DNA from: UBA4312 sp040266995 | Lineage (GTDB): Bacteria > Bacillota_I > Bacilli_A > Erysipelotrichales > Erysipelotrichaceae | Reading direction: 5' to 3' | Assembly: GCA_040266995.1 (NCBI GenBank) | Contig: JAWRHV010000028.1 | Span: 1-64,000, forward strand | DNA length: 64,000 nt | Shown: one piece after another, positions 48,957 through 58,635 of the stretch | Numbering within the stretch: the first letter of the stretch is position 1 | Layout of the letters: every line of letters begins with the position of its first letter | Notes under the pieces: generated by a model | The model's database searches: none | Told to the model about the DNA's origin: nothing | What the model saw: only the letters and a program-made list of their open reading frames with translations | Made by a program: the position numbers and the translations under genes

Positions 48957-50247
48957 GCTGTTTCTGAATCGCCCTTTCTTTTTTCTGTCTTTGAATGTCC
49001 TTCCGGATCATCTCTCTTTTCTTTTTTCGTTTTAGCTTTTCAATTTGTTCTCTTTGTTTTTTCTTATAATTTGGTTTTACCTTTTTTGTTTTCTTTTTGA
49101 CGATCTTTTCAATTTCCCTCGTCAATTCATCTTTCTTTCCCTTTTTTTCCTTTTTACGTACATCCACAATTTCCTTTTGTTTAATGTCTTTTTCTACAAA
49201 ATCAATCCCTTGTTTCTCCAAAGAACGAATGGCATTGCCATCACTTTGCATATACAACGCGATACAAGTTCCATCTCTTTGCGCACGGCCTGTTCTTCCG
49301 GCTCTATGTACATAATATTTCAGATCCTTTGGAAACCCCATGGAAATAACATGTGTGATTCCATCGATATCAATACCACGACTGGCAATGTCACTGGCTA
49401 CAATATATGTCTTTTCATGGGCAGTAATCATCTTTACCGCTTTTTTTCGTTCTCTGGACTCCATGGATCCATGAAGTTCAACGATATCATATCCATGTTC
49501 GCGCATCGCTGCGGCTGTCTGTGCAGCTTGTTCGTTGGTATTGGCAAAGATCAGGCATACATAGGGTTGTATGGCCGGTAAAACGTCAAACAAACGGTCT
49601 ATATAGCTTTTATGCTTACAGGAAATCAAATAATGATGGACATCACTTTGAAATTGTTGATTTTCTTCAATCTGGATCAGATACGGATCTGTCAGATACT
49701 TTTTCAAAAACGGCTGTAATTCCATCGGGATCGTTGCAGAAAACACCATGATCTGTATATGCTCATCCATCTTGGAAAGGATTTGATCGATATCCTCTAA
49801 GAATCCAAATTCCAAAGTCATATCCGCTTCATCGATGATCATCATGGCAGCTGTATCCAGTCGCAGTTCATTGTCGTTGATGAACAGATCTTTCATACGT
49901 CCGGGAGTTCCGATAACGATCTGAGGCTGTTTGACAATGCTCTTTTTTTCCATTCCACCGGTAATCAAGCGTACACGCACGTCAAAAGCATCAGCCAGTG
50001 GCTTACATCGACTGTAAAGCTGGTAAGCCAGTTCACGGGTAGGTGCAGAAATAACAGCCTGCACCTGATCAACAGATGGATCGATCTGATCAAAGACCGC
50101 CATAAAAAAAGCGTGGGATTTACCGGATCCGGTGCTGGAAATCCCTATCACATCTCTATATTTCATCGGCCTGTTTACGATTTCTTTTTGGATGGGTGTC
50201 AATACTTTAAAACCCTCCAGTTTCATAATTTTTTCTACCGTATTCAT
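48940..50247 (-). CDS. cshB: DEAD-box RNA helicase (CshB-like)
   Basis: An ATP-dependent RNA helicase, 435 residues. Motifs in order: Q motif TPIQKEIV, Walker A SSTGSGKSHA, PTRELAYQ, TPGRMKD, DEAD in MIIDEADM, SAT in VFSATIP, and HRAGRTGR. A very basic Lys/Arg/Glu tail (about 360-435) follows, as in CshB-type helicases that work on ribosomes or cold-stressed RNA. GGAGG lies 8 nt before the ATG at 50247; a TTG 15 nt upstream is less likely. It is divergent from ispH. Confidence 0.94.
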   Translation of the reverse strand: MNTVEKIMKLEGFKVLTPIQKEIVNRPMKYRDVIGISSTGSGKSHAFFMAVFDQIDPSVDQVQAVISAPTRELAYQLYSRCKPLADAFDVRVRLITGGMEKKSIVKQPQIVIGTPGRMKDLFINDNELRLDTAAMMIIDEADMTLEFGFLEDIDQILSKMDEHIQIMVFSATIPMELQPFLKKYLTDPYLIQIEENQQFQSDVHHYLISCKHKSYIDRLFDVLPAIQPYVCLIFANTNEQAAQTAAAMREHGYDIVELHGSMESRERKKAVKMITAHEKTYIVASDIASRGIDIDGITHVISMGFPKDLKYYVHRAGRTGRAQRDGTCIALYMQSDGNAIRSLEKQGIDFVEKDIKQKEIVDVRKKEKKGKKDELTREIEKIVKKKTKKVKPNYKKKQREQIEKLKRKKKREMIRKDIQRQKKERAIQKQREKQQ

Positions 50248-50291
50248 ATTTAAATCCTCCAAGGGTCACCCTATATTACCACACAAAACAT

Positions 50292-50321
50292 TTGAAAACA
50301 AATATCAGTCTGTGGCATAAT
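50292..50321 (+). promoter_or_regulatory. Promoter for ispH, leaderless geometry
   Basis: TTGAAA (50292-50297), 18-bp spacer, CATAAT (50316-50321). Six bases (50322-50327) separate it from the ATG, and no Shine-Dalgarno is present. Confidence 0.6.
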
Positions 50322-50327
50322 CATGCC

Positions 50328-51227
50328 ATGAAAGTATTTGAAGTGAAACCGCAAGGATATTGCGGTGGTGTTCGCCAGGCCATCCAAAAAGCAATCGACT
50401 GTCGAAAAGCGTATCCGGAACAGAAGATTACCGTTCTTGGTAATCTGGTCCATAATCAATATGTAAAAAAAGCGTTGGAACAGCTGGATATCCAAACAGT
50501 AGAGGATAGTCGTCGTACCCGATTGGAATTGCTCGATGACATTCATGAAGGCATTGTCATCTTTACAGCACATGGTGTTCATCCAGATGTCCGAACCAAA
50601 GCCAAAGATAAAGGATTGATCGTAGTGGATGCCTCGTGTCCGTTTGTGGTTCAAACGCAGGCAATTGTTTCGCAGAAATTAAAAGAAGGATACGATGTAT
50701 TCTATATTGGTAAATACAAACATCCGGAAGCGGAATCCATCTATCTGCTCAGTGATCATGTACATCTGATACAAAGCGAAAAAGACATCTGCGATATTGC
50801 ATCCGATAAAATCTTTGTGACAAATCAGACAACCATGTCTATTTACGAGATTGAATCTTTATTTCACGCCATCCGTGTCAAGTATCCAAGTGCGCAGATC
50901 CATGATGAGATTTGTAATGCCACCCGTGTCCGTCAACAGGCAGTGCGAGACCTGGATCCGAACCAAATAGATGCGTTGATCGTAGTAGGAGACCCTTCCA
51001 GCAACAATACCAGAAAACTGGCTTCTACTGCATGGGAAAGCGGGATCCGCACCGTCATCAAAGTACAAAATGTACAGGAACTCAATATAGAAGATCTGAA
51101 AGGGGCCAAGAAGGTTGCGGTAACCAGCGGTGCCAGCACCCCGGGCTATCTAACAAAACAGATCCTTCGTTTTTTAACGGATGATTCTCACCAAAAAGAA
51201 GAGATATGCATAGATCATATTCTATGA
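50328..51227 (+). CDS. ispH: 4-hydroxy-3-methylbut-2-enyl diphosphate reductase
   Basis: IspH makes IPP and DMAPP from HMBPP, the last MEP step, with an Fe-S cluster. The 299-residue protein has cluster cysteines in VKPQGYCGGVRQAIQ, VDASCPFVVQTQA and HDEICNATRVRQQA, plus LGNLVHNQYV, FTAHGVHPDV, TNQTTMS and SGASTPGYL. The start MKVFEVKPQGYCGG is family-typical. No ribosome site precedes it; the mRNA is probably leaderless. Confidence 0.96.
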   Translation: MKVFEVKPQGYCGGVRQAIQKAIDCRKAYPEQKITVLGNLVHNQYVKKALEQLDIQTVEDSRRTRLELLDDIHEGIVIFTAHGVHPDVRTKAKDKGLIVVDASCPFVVQTQAIVSQKLKEGYDVFYIGKYKHPEAESIYLLSDHVHLIQSEKDICDIASDKIFVTNQTTMSIYEIESLFHAIRVKYPSAQIHDEICNATRVRQQAVRDLDPNQIDALIVVGDPSSNNTRKLASTAWESGIRTVIKVQNVQELNIEDLKGAKKVAVTSGASTPGYLTKQILRFLTDDSHQKEEICIDHIL

Positions 51228-51241
51228 CATATCTCTTTTTT
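51199..51241. terminator. Bidirectional terminator between ispH and trmK
   Basis: Stem 51199-51208/51228-51237 encloses a second hairpin (51209-51214/51221-51226), with T runs on both sides. Both gene ends overlap it. Confidence 0.87.
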
Positions 51242-51869
51242 TCAAATATTCGATCCTTTTTATAATATCGTTTCTTTGCGGTTCTCCCACTTTGTTTAAA
51301 AGATTGGTATACTTCTTGATTTCATCATGGATATACGACCGATAATCGGTATCCATCACCGGATTTTTCCCTGTAATCATTTCCAGTTCCGTATAATCTT
51401 CTCTTTGTTCTGGATCGTAATCGCAAACAATGATCGGATAATAATGACGATCATACACAACTTTTTCATATTTTACAAGAAAATGGTGTTCCTGCAGATA
51501 GTATCGCAAACTTTCGGTATTCCGATGCGGTGATAAGATATATCGTATCTTTCTTCCGGGATTTCCCTCTTGCAGGATCTGCTCGATCATCTTTCCACCC
51601 ATGCCGGCAATGACAACCACATCCACATCATCCGGAAGTCCCTGCAGACCATCCATCAAAAGACAAGAAATCTTATCCTGCAATGAAAATTCCTCAATGG
51701 ACTGTCTGGCATTTTCCAAAGGCTTACTGCCAATGTCGCATGCATATGCTTTGGAAACCCTATTATCGTGTACAGCTTGACAGGCAATATAAGCGTGATC
51801 ACATCCGATATCCGCTAAGCATTGTCCATCGATAACGGAAACAATTTCGGCCAGCCGTTTAGAAATCAT
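51222..51869 (-). CDS. trmK: tRNA (adenine(22)-N(1))-methyltransferase
   Basis: TrmK methylates A22 of tRNA using SAM. The 215-residue product has the SAM loop LADIGCDHAYIACQAV, VVVIAGMGGKMIEQIL (the GMGG motif), ILSPHRNTESLRYYL, and YYPIIVCDYD. The ATG overlaps the rpoD stop (ATGA) without its own ribosome site, so it is coupled to rpoD, the usual Firmicutes arrangement. Confidence 0.94.
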   Translation of the reverse strand: MISKRLAEIVSVIDGQCLADIGCDHAYIACQAVHDNRVSKAYACDIGSKPLENARQSIEEFSLQDKISCLLMDGLQGLPDDVDVVVIAGMGGKMIEQILQEGNPGRKIRYILSPHRNTESLRYYLQEHHFLVKYEKVVYDRHYYPIIVCDYDPEQREDYTELEMITGKNPVMDTDYRSYIHDEIKKYTNLLNKVGEPQRNDIIKRIEYLKKRDMS

Positions 51870-53005
51870 GATTTAATAAAGTCTTTTAATCGCTTGGAAC
51901 GATTCGGCTTTTTTAGTTTACGGATCGCTTTCGCCTCAATCTGACGGATCCTTTCACGGGTTACATTAAATTCTTTTCCTACTTCTTCCAATGTACGTGT
52001 ACGTCCATCCTCAAGACCGAAACGAAGACGTAATACTTTTTCCTCCCGCTCTGTCAATCCCTGCAGGATGTTATCAATTTCATCTTTTAACAATTGATTG
52101 TTTGTATAATCATCCGGAGATAACGTTTCCTTATCTTCAATAAAGTCTCCCAAATGCGAATCATCCTCTTCTCCGATCGGCGTTTCCAGGCTGACCGGAT
52201 CCAATGCGATCTTCTGGATTTCACGAACCTTGTCCGCTGAAATATTATCCATCTTTTCGGCAATTTCCTCCGGCAATGGATCACGCCCCAGATCCTGTAC
52301 TAACTGTCGCTGGATTCGTGTCAGCTTGTTAATTGTTTCTACCATATGTACCGGGATTCGTATCGTACGAGCCTGATCGGCAATGGCACGGGTAATGGAT
52401 TGACGGATCCACCATGTCGCATACGTAGAAAATTTGAAACCTTTCTTATAATCAAACTTGTCGACAGCTTTGATCAGCCCACAGTTTCCTTCCTGGATCA
52501 GATCCAGAAACAACATACCTCGACCGACATATTTTTTAGCAATGGAAACAACAAGACGTAAATTGGATGAAATCAATATTTGTTTTGCCTCTTCATCCCC
52601 TTCTTGGATCCTTTTGGCAATCAATGGTTCTTCCTTCGGATCCAGCAAAGGAATCTGACCGATTTCCTTCAAATACATTTTTACAGGATCATTGATCTTC
52701 GCATGATTGGAATTTGCGAAAGAACGCTCCAACATGGAAATCTCATCATCGATCTCATCGGCTTCTTCCTCATCCAGATCGATATCTTCATCCAGATCAT
52801 CCGAATCCAATGTTTGTGAATCCATAAATGTCACATCGTTATCATCGCACCAGTTAAATAATTCATCGATATCATCATCTGTCAAATTCAGATCATTGAT
52901 GGAATCCATAAATTCTTGTTGTGAAATCTGTTCGTTATTCTGACTTAACTCCAACAAGTATTCTTTTCCTTCTTCGATTGATTTAAATTTTTTCAAAGCT
53001 TCCAT
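51866..53005 (-). CDS. rpoD: RNA polymerase primary sigma factor (SigA)
   Basis: The housekeeping sigma factor, 379 residues. An acidic N-terminal region (about 40-90, many Asp/Glu) is followed by region 1.2 (DPVKMYLKEIGQIPLL), region 2 (NLRLVVSIAKKYVGRGM, FSTYATWWIRQSITRAIADQ), region 3, and region 4 (LRFGLEDGRTRTLEEVGKEF, NVTRERIRQIEAKAIRKL). It predicts TTGACA/TATAAT promoters, as seen throughout this window. AAAGGAAG precedes the ATG, 1 nt after dnaG. Confidence 0.98.
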   Translation of the reverse strand: MEALKKFKSIEEGKEYLLELSQNNEQISQQEFMDSINDLNLTDDDIDELFNWCDDNDVTFMDSQTLDSDDLDEDIDLDEEEADEIDDEISMLERSFANSNHAKINDPVKMYLKEIGQIPLLDPKEEPLIAKRIQEGDEEAKQILISSNLRLVVSIAKKYVGRGMLFLDLIQEGNCGLIKAVDKFDYKKGFKFSTYATWWIRQSITRAIADQARTIRIPVHMVETINKLTRIQRQLVQDLGRDPLPEEIAEKMDNISADKVREIQKIALDPVSLETPIGEEDDSHLGDFIEDKETLSPDDYTNNQLLKDEIDNILQGLTEREEKVLRLRFGLEDGRTRTLEEVGKEFNVTRERIRQIEAKAIRKLKKPNRSKRLKDFIKS

Positions 53006-53006
53006 A

Positions 53007-54758
53007 TTATCTTACTTCCTTTCGCCAGATATTCTTCTTTTCAATGATCAACGCATTTTTCTTCTGAGATAGTTTTGCTTTTTCAATCGGGTCGGCTACT
53101 TCCACAATTTTACGATTCACACCATCAATTTGATCCTGGATCGTACACTCTTTGATTTTTCGTATACTGTCCTGGAAATATTCGGCATGAAACGTCTGTA
53201 TCCTCTGCGGGTCGTTCCAAATATCCATTAAAAACGTCCGTATCTCTTCCTCGTCGATCTGCGCCATCAGTAAATCCATATCCAATGTATCCTTATGGCG
53301 ATAAATGTCGTAACAATACAGGGATAACTGCTGACAGCGTTCATCTTTAAAAAAACCAATCTGATTTTTAAAGAGTTCGGCTGCCGATTTACTAATCAAA
53401 ATCATGGACAACACAGCTCTTTCTGCTTTATAACGACCGGATTCCGGCAGCTGCATGTAAACAGGCTGTGGTCGGTTCTGACGGTCTGTTTTTTCCGGCT
53501 GTTTTACGGCCAAAGAAGAAAAATCGAATCCCGTCATCGTCTTTATACGTGAAATATAAGCCGTTTTCTCAAATGTATCACAGGTTGCATCAATGACTGT
53601 AAACAATTCCTGTGCGTAGGCTTTTTTATCTTCGTAATTTTCTAAATTGTATTTTGTTAATAAATAATCAAATAAAAATTCTACAAAGGAGATGGTTCGC
53701 GTCACAAAATGAGCCAGTTCCTCTTTCCCCCCGGTATCAAAGATTTCATCCGGATCTTTTCCGGTTGTATTCTTTACGATCTGAATCTCCATTCTGGCAG
53801 CTATTGCCATATTACCGAATTTATACGTGGCATCCTGCCCGGCTCTGTCTCCATCGTAACAAATAATGACCGGCACCTGCATACGACGGATCAAGGCAAG
53901 CTGCGCATCCGTACACGCTGTACCCAAACAGGCAACACTTTCATGAATGTCCGCTTTTTCAAATGCGATAACATCCATCGCTCCTTCCACCAGGATGCAG
54001 CGTTGATTCCTGCGTGCAAAAGGCAATGCCCTATGGTAGTTAAAGACAATGTTTCCTTTTTCGTATAATACCGTTTGGGCTGTATTGATATACTTTGGAG
54101 CTTGCGAGGCATCATTGAGCCGACGCGCTGTAAATCCCACAGGATTGCCATGGGCATCATGGATCGGAATCATAATACGATCCGAAAAAACCGCACGTCC
54201 ATTTATGGCCAGGCCCGTTTGTTCCTGCTGTAAATCATCAATATTCTTCGCTTTTAAAAAATTTACGGAAAGCGCTCCATCCGGGGCATACCCAAACTGA
54301 AATCGCTGAATGATATCTTCGTTGATCTTACGTTTCTGTAAATAATCCAAAGCCATAGCTCCTTGTGCCGAATTCAATTCATACTGCAAAAATTGAATGT
54401 AGGAAGAAAGGATCCGATACAAGGGCTCATTTGGATCTGCCTTTTTTTGATAAACCTGTTCCGGTAAGGAAAGCGGATAGTGAATCAGATCAGCAATTTT
54501 ATATACAGATTCCGGAAATGAAATCTGTTCCATTCGCTGTACAAAGGTAAATACATTACCGCCCGCGCCACAGACGAAACACTTGAAAATCTGTTTATCC
54601 TGTGAAATAGAAAGACTTGGATCATGGTCGTCATGAAACGGACACAATGCCGTATAATTCTTTCCTTTTTTCGTCAAAGAAAGATAATGCGACATAATGT
54701 CCACGATGTCTGCCTGTTGGCGGATGGCCTTTAAATCTTCTTCACGAATCCAGCTCAA
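53007..54758 (-). CDS. dnaG: DNA primase
   Basis: DnaG makes RNA primers for replication. The 583-residue protein has the N-terminal CHC2 zinc finger (CPFHDDHDPSL ... CFVCGAGG), the catalytic core with a TOPRIM fold (LVEGAMDVIAFEKA, VIICYDGDRAGQDATYKFG), and a C-terminal helicase-binding domain. The start is TTG at 54758 with AAGGGAGG. It follows glyQS by 14 nt and leads into rpoD. Confidence 0.97.
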   Translation of the reverse strand: MSWIREEDLKAIRQQADIVDIMSHYLSLTKKGKNYTALCPFHDDHDPSLSISQDKQIFKCFVCGAGGNVFTFVQRMEQISFPESVYKIADLIHYPLSLPEQVYQKKADPNEPLYRILSSYIQFLQYELNSAQGAMALDYLQKRKINEDIIQRFQFGYAPDGALSVNFLKAKNIDDLQQEQTGLAINGRAVFSDRIMIPIHDAHGNPVGFTARRLNDASQAPKYINTAQTVLYEKGNIVFNYHRALPFARRNQRCILVEGAMDVIAFEKADIHESVACLGTACTDAQLALIRRMQVPVIICYDGDRAGQDATYKFGNMAIAARMEIQIVKNTTGKDPDEIFDTGGKEELAHFVTRTISFVEFLFDYLLTKYNLENYEDKKAYAQELFTVIDATCDTFEKTAYISRIKTMTGFDFSSLAVKQPEKTDRQNRPQPVYMQLPESGRYKAERAVLSMILISKSAAELFKNQIGFFKDERCQQLSLYCYDIYRHKDTLDMDLLMAQIDEEEIRTFLMDIWNDPQRIQTFHAEYFQDSIRKIKECTIQDQIDGVNRKIVEVADPIEKAKLSQKKNALIIEKKNIWRKEVR

Positions 54759-54772
54759 TGGTATCCTCCCTT

Positions 54773-56146
54773 TTAAAATTGAATTCTTTCGTTAATATAA
54801 GCTTCCAGCTGATCCAGAGGGATACGAACCTGCTCCATCGTATCTCTGTCACGAACTGTCACACAATGATCTTCGGCTGTATCAAAATCAACCGTGATAC
54901 AGAATGGCGTTCCGATCGCATCCTGGCGACGATAACGTTTCCCGATACTCTGTGCTTCATCGTATGTACATGAAAAATGTTTTGTTAATTCGTGGAATAC
55001 TTCCATAGCCGGCTGCTGCAGCTTCTTGGACAACGGCAGTACCGCCGCTTTATACGGAGCCAGATAAGGATGTAATTTTAATACCGTTCGTTCTTCCTTC
55101 TCCAGTTGTTCTACCGTCAAAGCTTCCGACATAACCGCCAGGATCAAACGTTCCACACCAACGCTTGGTTCGATAACATATGGAATGTATTTCTCATTGG
55201 ATTGTGGATCAAAGTACTCCAACGATTGCTTACTATGTGTCTGGTGAGCTTTTAAGTCAAAATCAGTACGATCGGCAATTCCCCATAATTCTCCCCATCC
55301 GATTGGATCGGAGAAGAAATATTCAATGTCCTTTGTACCGTTGGAATAATGAGCAAGCTCTTCTTTCGCGTGTTCACGCAAACGGATATTTTCATCGCTC
55401 AGTCCCAGATCTTTTAAGAACTGCACACATTGATCGCAATAATATTCAAACCATTCCAGATCCGTTCCCGGTTTACAGAAAAATTCCAATTCCATCTGCT
55501 CAAACTCGCGGGTACGGAAAATAAAGTTACCCGGTGTAATTTCATTACGGAATGATTTACCGATCTGACCGATTCCGAAAGGGATTTTCTTCCGCATGGA
55601 ACGCTGGACATTTTTAAAGTTGACAAAGATTCCCTGCGCTGTTTCCGGACGTAAATAGATGGCATTCTTGGCATCTTCCAACACGCCCTGATATGTTTTA
55701 AACATCAAGTTAAACTGACGGATCCCGGTAAAGTTCTTTGCGCCACATTTTGGACAACAGATTTCGTGTTCAGCAATATAGCTTTCCATCTGCTCATTGC
55801 TCCAGCCGGCGCAATTTTCATCCGATGCATCTTCAATCAATTGATCGGCACGAAAACGGCTTTTACACTCTTTGCAATCCATCAACGGATCACTAAATCC
55901 GCCCACATGACCACTGGCTACCCATACATTTGGATTCATTAGAATCGCGCTTTGAACACCAACGTTATTCGGATCTTCCTGAATAAAGCGTTTCCACCAA
56001 GCGTTCTTAATATTATTCTTTAATTCAATACCTAAAGGACCAAAATCCCATGTATTTGATAAACCACCATAAATCTCCGATCCCTGGTATACAAATCCTG
56101 AATTCTTCATGTGTGCAACAATGTCATTAAATGTAGCTTTGCTCAT
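54773..56146 (-). CDS. glyQS: Glycyl-tRNA synthetase, single-chain (alpha2) type
   Basis: Class II synthetase charging tRNA-Gly. The 457-residue protein is the dimeric single-chain type, not the GlyQ/GlyS tetramer. Motifs: SEIYGGLSNTWDFGPLGIEL, cysteine pairs CKECKSRF and CCPKCGAKN, motif 2 in RNEITPGNFIFRTREFEQME, motif 3 in EPSVGVERLILAVM. AAGGGG precedes the ATG. Unlike ileS, tyrS and leuS, the 80-nt upstream gap has no room for a T-box. Confidence 0.97.
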   Translation of the reverse strand: MSKATFNDIVAHMKNSGFVYQGSEIYGGLSNTWDFGPLGIELKNNIKNAWWKRFIQEDPNNVGVQSAILMNPNVWVASGHVGGFSDPLMDCKECKSRFRADQLIEDASDENCAGWSNEQMESYIAEHEICCPKCGAKNFTGIRQFNLMFKTYQGVLEDAKNAIYLRPETAQGIFVNFKNVQRSMRKKIPFGIGQIGKSFRNEITPGNFIFRTREFEQMELEFFCKPGTDLEWFEYYCDQCVQFLKDLGLSDENIRLREHAKEELAHYSNGTKDIEYFFSDPIGWGELWGIADRTDFDLKAHQTHSKQSLEYFDPQSNEKYIPYVIEPSVGVERLILAVMSEALTVEQLEKEERTVLKLHPYLAPYKAAVLPLSKKLQQPAMEVFHELTKHFSCTYDEAQSIGKRYRRQDAIGTPFCITVDFDTAEDHCVTVRDRDTMEQVRIPLDQLEAYINERIQF

Positions 56147-56226
56147 TATCCATACCCCTTTTCTTTCATTTAGACATAAAGATATACTTTATAATTATAC
56201 AACAAATCCTATATAAAAAGAAGTCA

Positions 56227-56952
56227 TTATCGAATCGTTTTCAAAAACTGTAAACTGTGGATGGGAGTATGCATGTAATACTGGTACCATTCCGCCCATT
56301 CCAACAAATCATCCAACGTCCACGTATACGCATCACAGAAGTCTGAAATGCGATCTTCCTTCACATGAAAGAGCGAATAAATACGGATCATCTGCTCTTT
56401 TGTCTGTTTCATAAACTGTCCATGATTGCAATTACGACATAGGAATCCACCCTGTGCAAGCGATAGAGTTTCCAGGTCTTTTGTCGTACCACAGTGTACA
56501 CAACCATCGATATACGGAGCGATTCCCTCTTTGATCAAAATTTCCCGTAAACAGATACAAGCCCATGTATACCCATTTCCATCCTCCTGATCAAAAGCGT
56601 TCCACATTTTTTCAATCGCCATCATCAAAAAAGAATCCATCATATGCGAGCGCAGGATCTCGTGGATCAGCGAACAAGCAGTCTGCGCGACCAGATCCTG
56701 TGTTATATGATAGTAATATTTCTGCGTGTTCCCATAGAGTAATGAGTAGTATCCGTTTTGTTCATGCAATGTCATCGTTACACGAGAAAAAGGCTGACAA
56801 ATCAATCGATTCTTCGATGTCAGCTTTTGTATGCCTTTGGCCGTAACCACATAGATACCTTGTTCATCGGCAATTCGAATACGGCCATCATTCTCTTTAT
56901 AAGGATCATTATCCAGTACCAGCACGTTTTTATTAATCGTCACTGTATTCAT
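56227..56952 (-). CDS. recO: DNA repair protein RecO
   Basis: RecO helps load RecA onto SSB-coated single-stranded DNA. The 241-residue product has an N-terminal OB-like domain (GIYVVTAKGIQKLTSKNR, PFSRVTMTLHEQNGYYSLL), a helical middle, and a zinc site CVHCGTTKDLETLSLAQGG then CRNCNHG. The ATG at 56952 overlaps the era end by 20 nt; a TTG at 56961 is possible. It is last of ybeY-dgkA-era-recO. Confidence 0.93.
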   Translation of the reverse strand: MNTVTINKNVLVLDNDPYKENDGRIRIADEQGIYVVTAKGIQKLTSKNRLICQPFSRVTMTLHEQNGYYSLLYGNTQKYYYHITQDLVAQTACSLIHEILRSHMMDSFLMMAIEKMWNAFDQEDGNGYTWACICLREILIKEGIAPYIDGCVHCGTTKDLETLSLAQGGFLCRNCNHGQFMKQTKEQMIRIYSLFHVKEDRISDFCDAYTWTLDDLLEWAEWYQYYMHTPIHSLQFLKTIR

Positions 56953-57829
56953 CCATTCCAAATTTCTTTATCTTATCTTCTTTGTTACGCCAGTTATTTT
57001 CCACTCGAACGTATAATTCCAGTTCAACGGATTGTCCAAGCTTCTTCGATATTTCATTTTGCGCATCCAGGCGAATGGCCCGGATCATCTTACCGTTTTT
57101 ACCAATCAATATCCCTTTTTGACTTTTTTTATCGACGACGACTGTCATCTGTAAGTATAATTTATTGCCGACAGGTTTCCGACTTTCCAAAATAACCGCA
57201 ACACTGTGTGGAATCTCCTGGTGCGTTCGCGTCAAAATTTTTTCCCGTACAATCTCACACATTTGAAAATTCTCATCGTGATCACTGGTCATATCACTGG
57301 GAAACATCGGCATTCCCTGTGGTATATATTGATAAAATACTTTTAACAATTCCTGCAGATTGTCTTCCTTTAATGCACTGATGGGAACAATTTCGTCAAA
57401 TGCATAATGAGAGCTCCAGTTCATAAGGATTTCCATCATTTTTTCCTTGGATAACTGGTCCACTTTATTTACAATCAGAATCACCGGTTTATGCAAAGTT
57501 TTGATACGATCCAGTATAAATGTATCCCCACTTCCAAAAGGCTGTGTCCCATCGATGATCCATCCAATACAATCACAATCTTCCATTGCCATATACGCAT
57601 TCTTATTTAACACACGGCCTAATGCCTGTTGCGGCTTATGGATCCCCGGCGTATCAATAAACACATATTGCGCCTCTTCTTTGGTTAGTATTCCGGCAAT
57701 ATTATTACGTGTTGTATTCGGCTTATCAGACATAATAGCCAATTTTTCATGACACAACGTATTCATCAATGTACTTTTTCCCGCATTGGGTCTGCCCACA
57801 ATCGCAATAAACCCTGATCTATATTCCAT
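56933..57829 (-). CDS. era: GTPase Era
   Basis: Era is a GTPase that binds the 3' end of 16S rRNA during 30S assembly. The 298-residue protein has G1 GRPNAGKSTLMNTL, G2 region NTTRNNIAGI, G3 IDTPGIH, G4 NKVDQL, and a C-terminal KH domain with GILIGKNGKMIRAIR. AGGAAGG precedes the ATG. It lies 12 nt after dgkA. Confidence 0.97.
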   Translation of the reverse strand: MEYRSGFIAIVGRPNAGKSTLMNTLCHEKLAIMSDKPNTTRNNIAGILTKEEAQYVFIDTPGIHKPQQALGRVLNKNAYMAMEDCDCIGWIIDGTQPFGSGDTFILDRIKTLHKPVILIVNKVDQLSKEKMMEILMNWSSHYAFDEIVPISALKEDNLQELLKVFYQYIPQGMPMFPSDMTSDHDENFQMCEIVREKILTRTHQEIPHSVAVILESRKPVGNKLYLQMTVVVDKKSQKGILIGKNGKMIRAIRLDAQNEISKKLGQSVELELYVRVENNWRNKEDKIKKFGMDEYSDD

Positions 57830-57841
57830 ATTCTTTCCTTC

Positions 57842-58186
57842 CTAAAAAATTTTAGGCAAAAAAATCAGTAAGCCAACGACAGCTGCGCCGACACATAAAA
57901 CAAATTCGGCACCGGCTGCCAGATCTTTGATCTTTTTAGCCTGGTCATTTCTATCCACCGATATGTAATCGACCACTCTTTCAATGCATGTGTTAAAGAT
58001 CTCACCGCTTATGACCAACGTAATAAATAAACCCAGCCACATCCACTCACTGGATGTCACATGAAAAAGAAAGCCACATGCGATTACAATACATGCGAAA
58101 AAGAAATGAATGAAGACGCTTTTATCCCGAACAGCATAACAAAGCCCACTCCACGCATACTTAAACCTATCGAGGAACCATTTCAT
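57842..58186 (-). CDS. dgkA: Diacylglycerol/undecaprenol kinase DgkA-like
   Basis: A 114-residue membrane kinase with three hydrophobic segments and the signature GEIFNTCIERVVDYIS. In Gram-positives this family mainly phosphorylates undecaprenol, feeding the lipid carrier for wall synthesis. It overlaps ybeY by 20 nt (AGGATG about 10 nt before the ATG) and precedes era, the usual order. Confidence 0.94.
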   Translation of the reverse strand: MKWFLDRFKYAWSGLCYAVRDKSVFIHFFFACIVIACGFLFHVTSSEWMWLGLFITLVISGEIFNTCIERVVDYISVDRNDQAKKIKDLAAGAEFVLCVGAAVVGLLIFLPKIF

Positions 58187-58622
58187 TTAATATCACATCC
58201 TGTAATCCGAACATTTCTTCTTCCTGTTCTTTCGTCATGTGATCATACCCCATTAAATGAAGCAATCCATGACAAAACAGAAAACAAGCCTCCCTGCGTA
58301 TGGAATGTCCATAGGCTTCAGCTTGATCTCTGATAGCCTGTACATTAATAAAAATATCACCAAGTTCAAATTGATCTTCTTCCAGATAGGCTACATCCAT
58401 ATCATCCTGCAACGCAAAGCTGATAACATCGGTCGGTCTATCTACATTCCTATAATCCCGGTTTATTTCATGGATTTGTTCCGGTGTTACATAAATGACG
58501 GATAAGCTCCAGTTACCAGGTCGATCTAATACCTGGCAGGTTCTATCCAAAATCTTTTCAAAATCTTTCTTGTATCGATACACAGATCGATCCTTCGCTT
58601 GATTTGTAAATATAATTTCCAT
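58167..58622 (-). CDS. ybeY: Endoribonuclease YbeY (rRNA maturation factor)
   Basis: YbeY is a zinc RNase for 16S rRNA 3' maturation and ribosome quality control. The 151-residue protein carries HGLLHLMGYDH with the three zinc-binding histidines, preceded by DRPTDVISFALQD and ELGDIFINVQAIRDQA. The first gene of ybeY-dgkA-era-recO. The ATG has no Shine-Dalgarno, and a TATACT box ends 7 nt before it, suggesting a leaderless mRNA. Confidence 0.95.
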   Translation of the reverse strand: MEIIFTNQAKDRSVYRYKKDFEKILDRTCQVLDRPGNWSLSVIYVTPEQIHEINRDYRNVDRPTDVISFALQDDMDVAYLEEDQFELGDIFINVQAIRDQAEAYGHSIRREACFLFCHGLLHLMGYDHMTKEQEEEMFGLQDVILNEMVPR

Positions 58623-58629
58623 AACTCAT

Positions 58630-58635
58630 AGTATA
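58630..58635 (-). promoter_or_regulatory. -10 box at leaderless distance from ybeY
   Basis: TATACT on the minus strand, seven bases before the ATG. No convincing -35 at 16-18 bp, so this is the weakest of the leaderless cases. Confidence 0.4.

Noticed and set aside
56147..56226. T-box before glyQS
   Set aside because: The gap is 80 nt and lacks the GGTGGTACCGCG element or a terminator.
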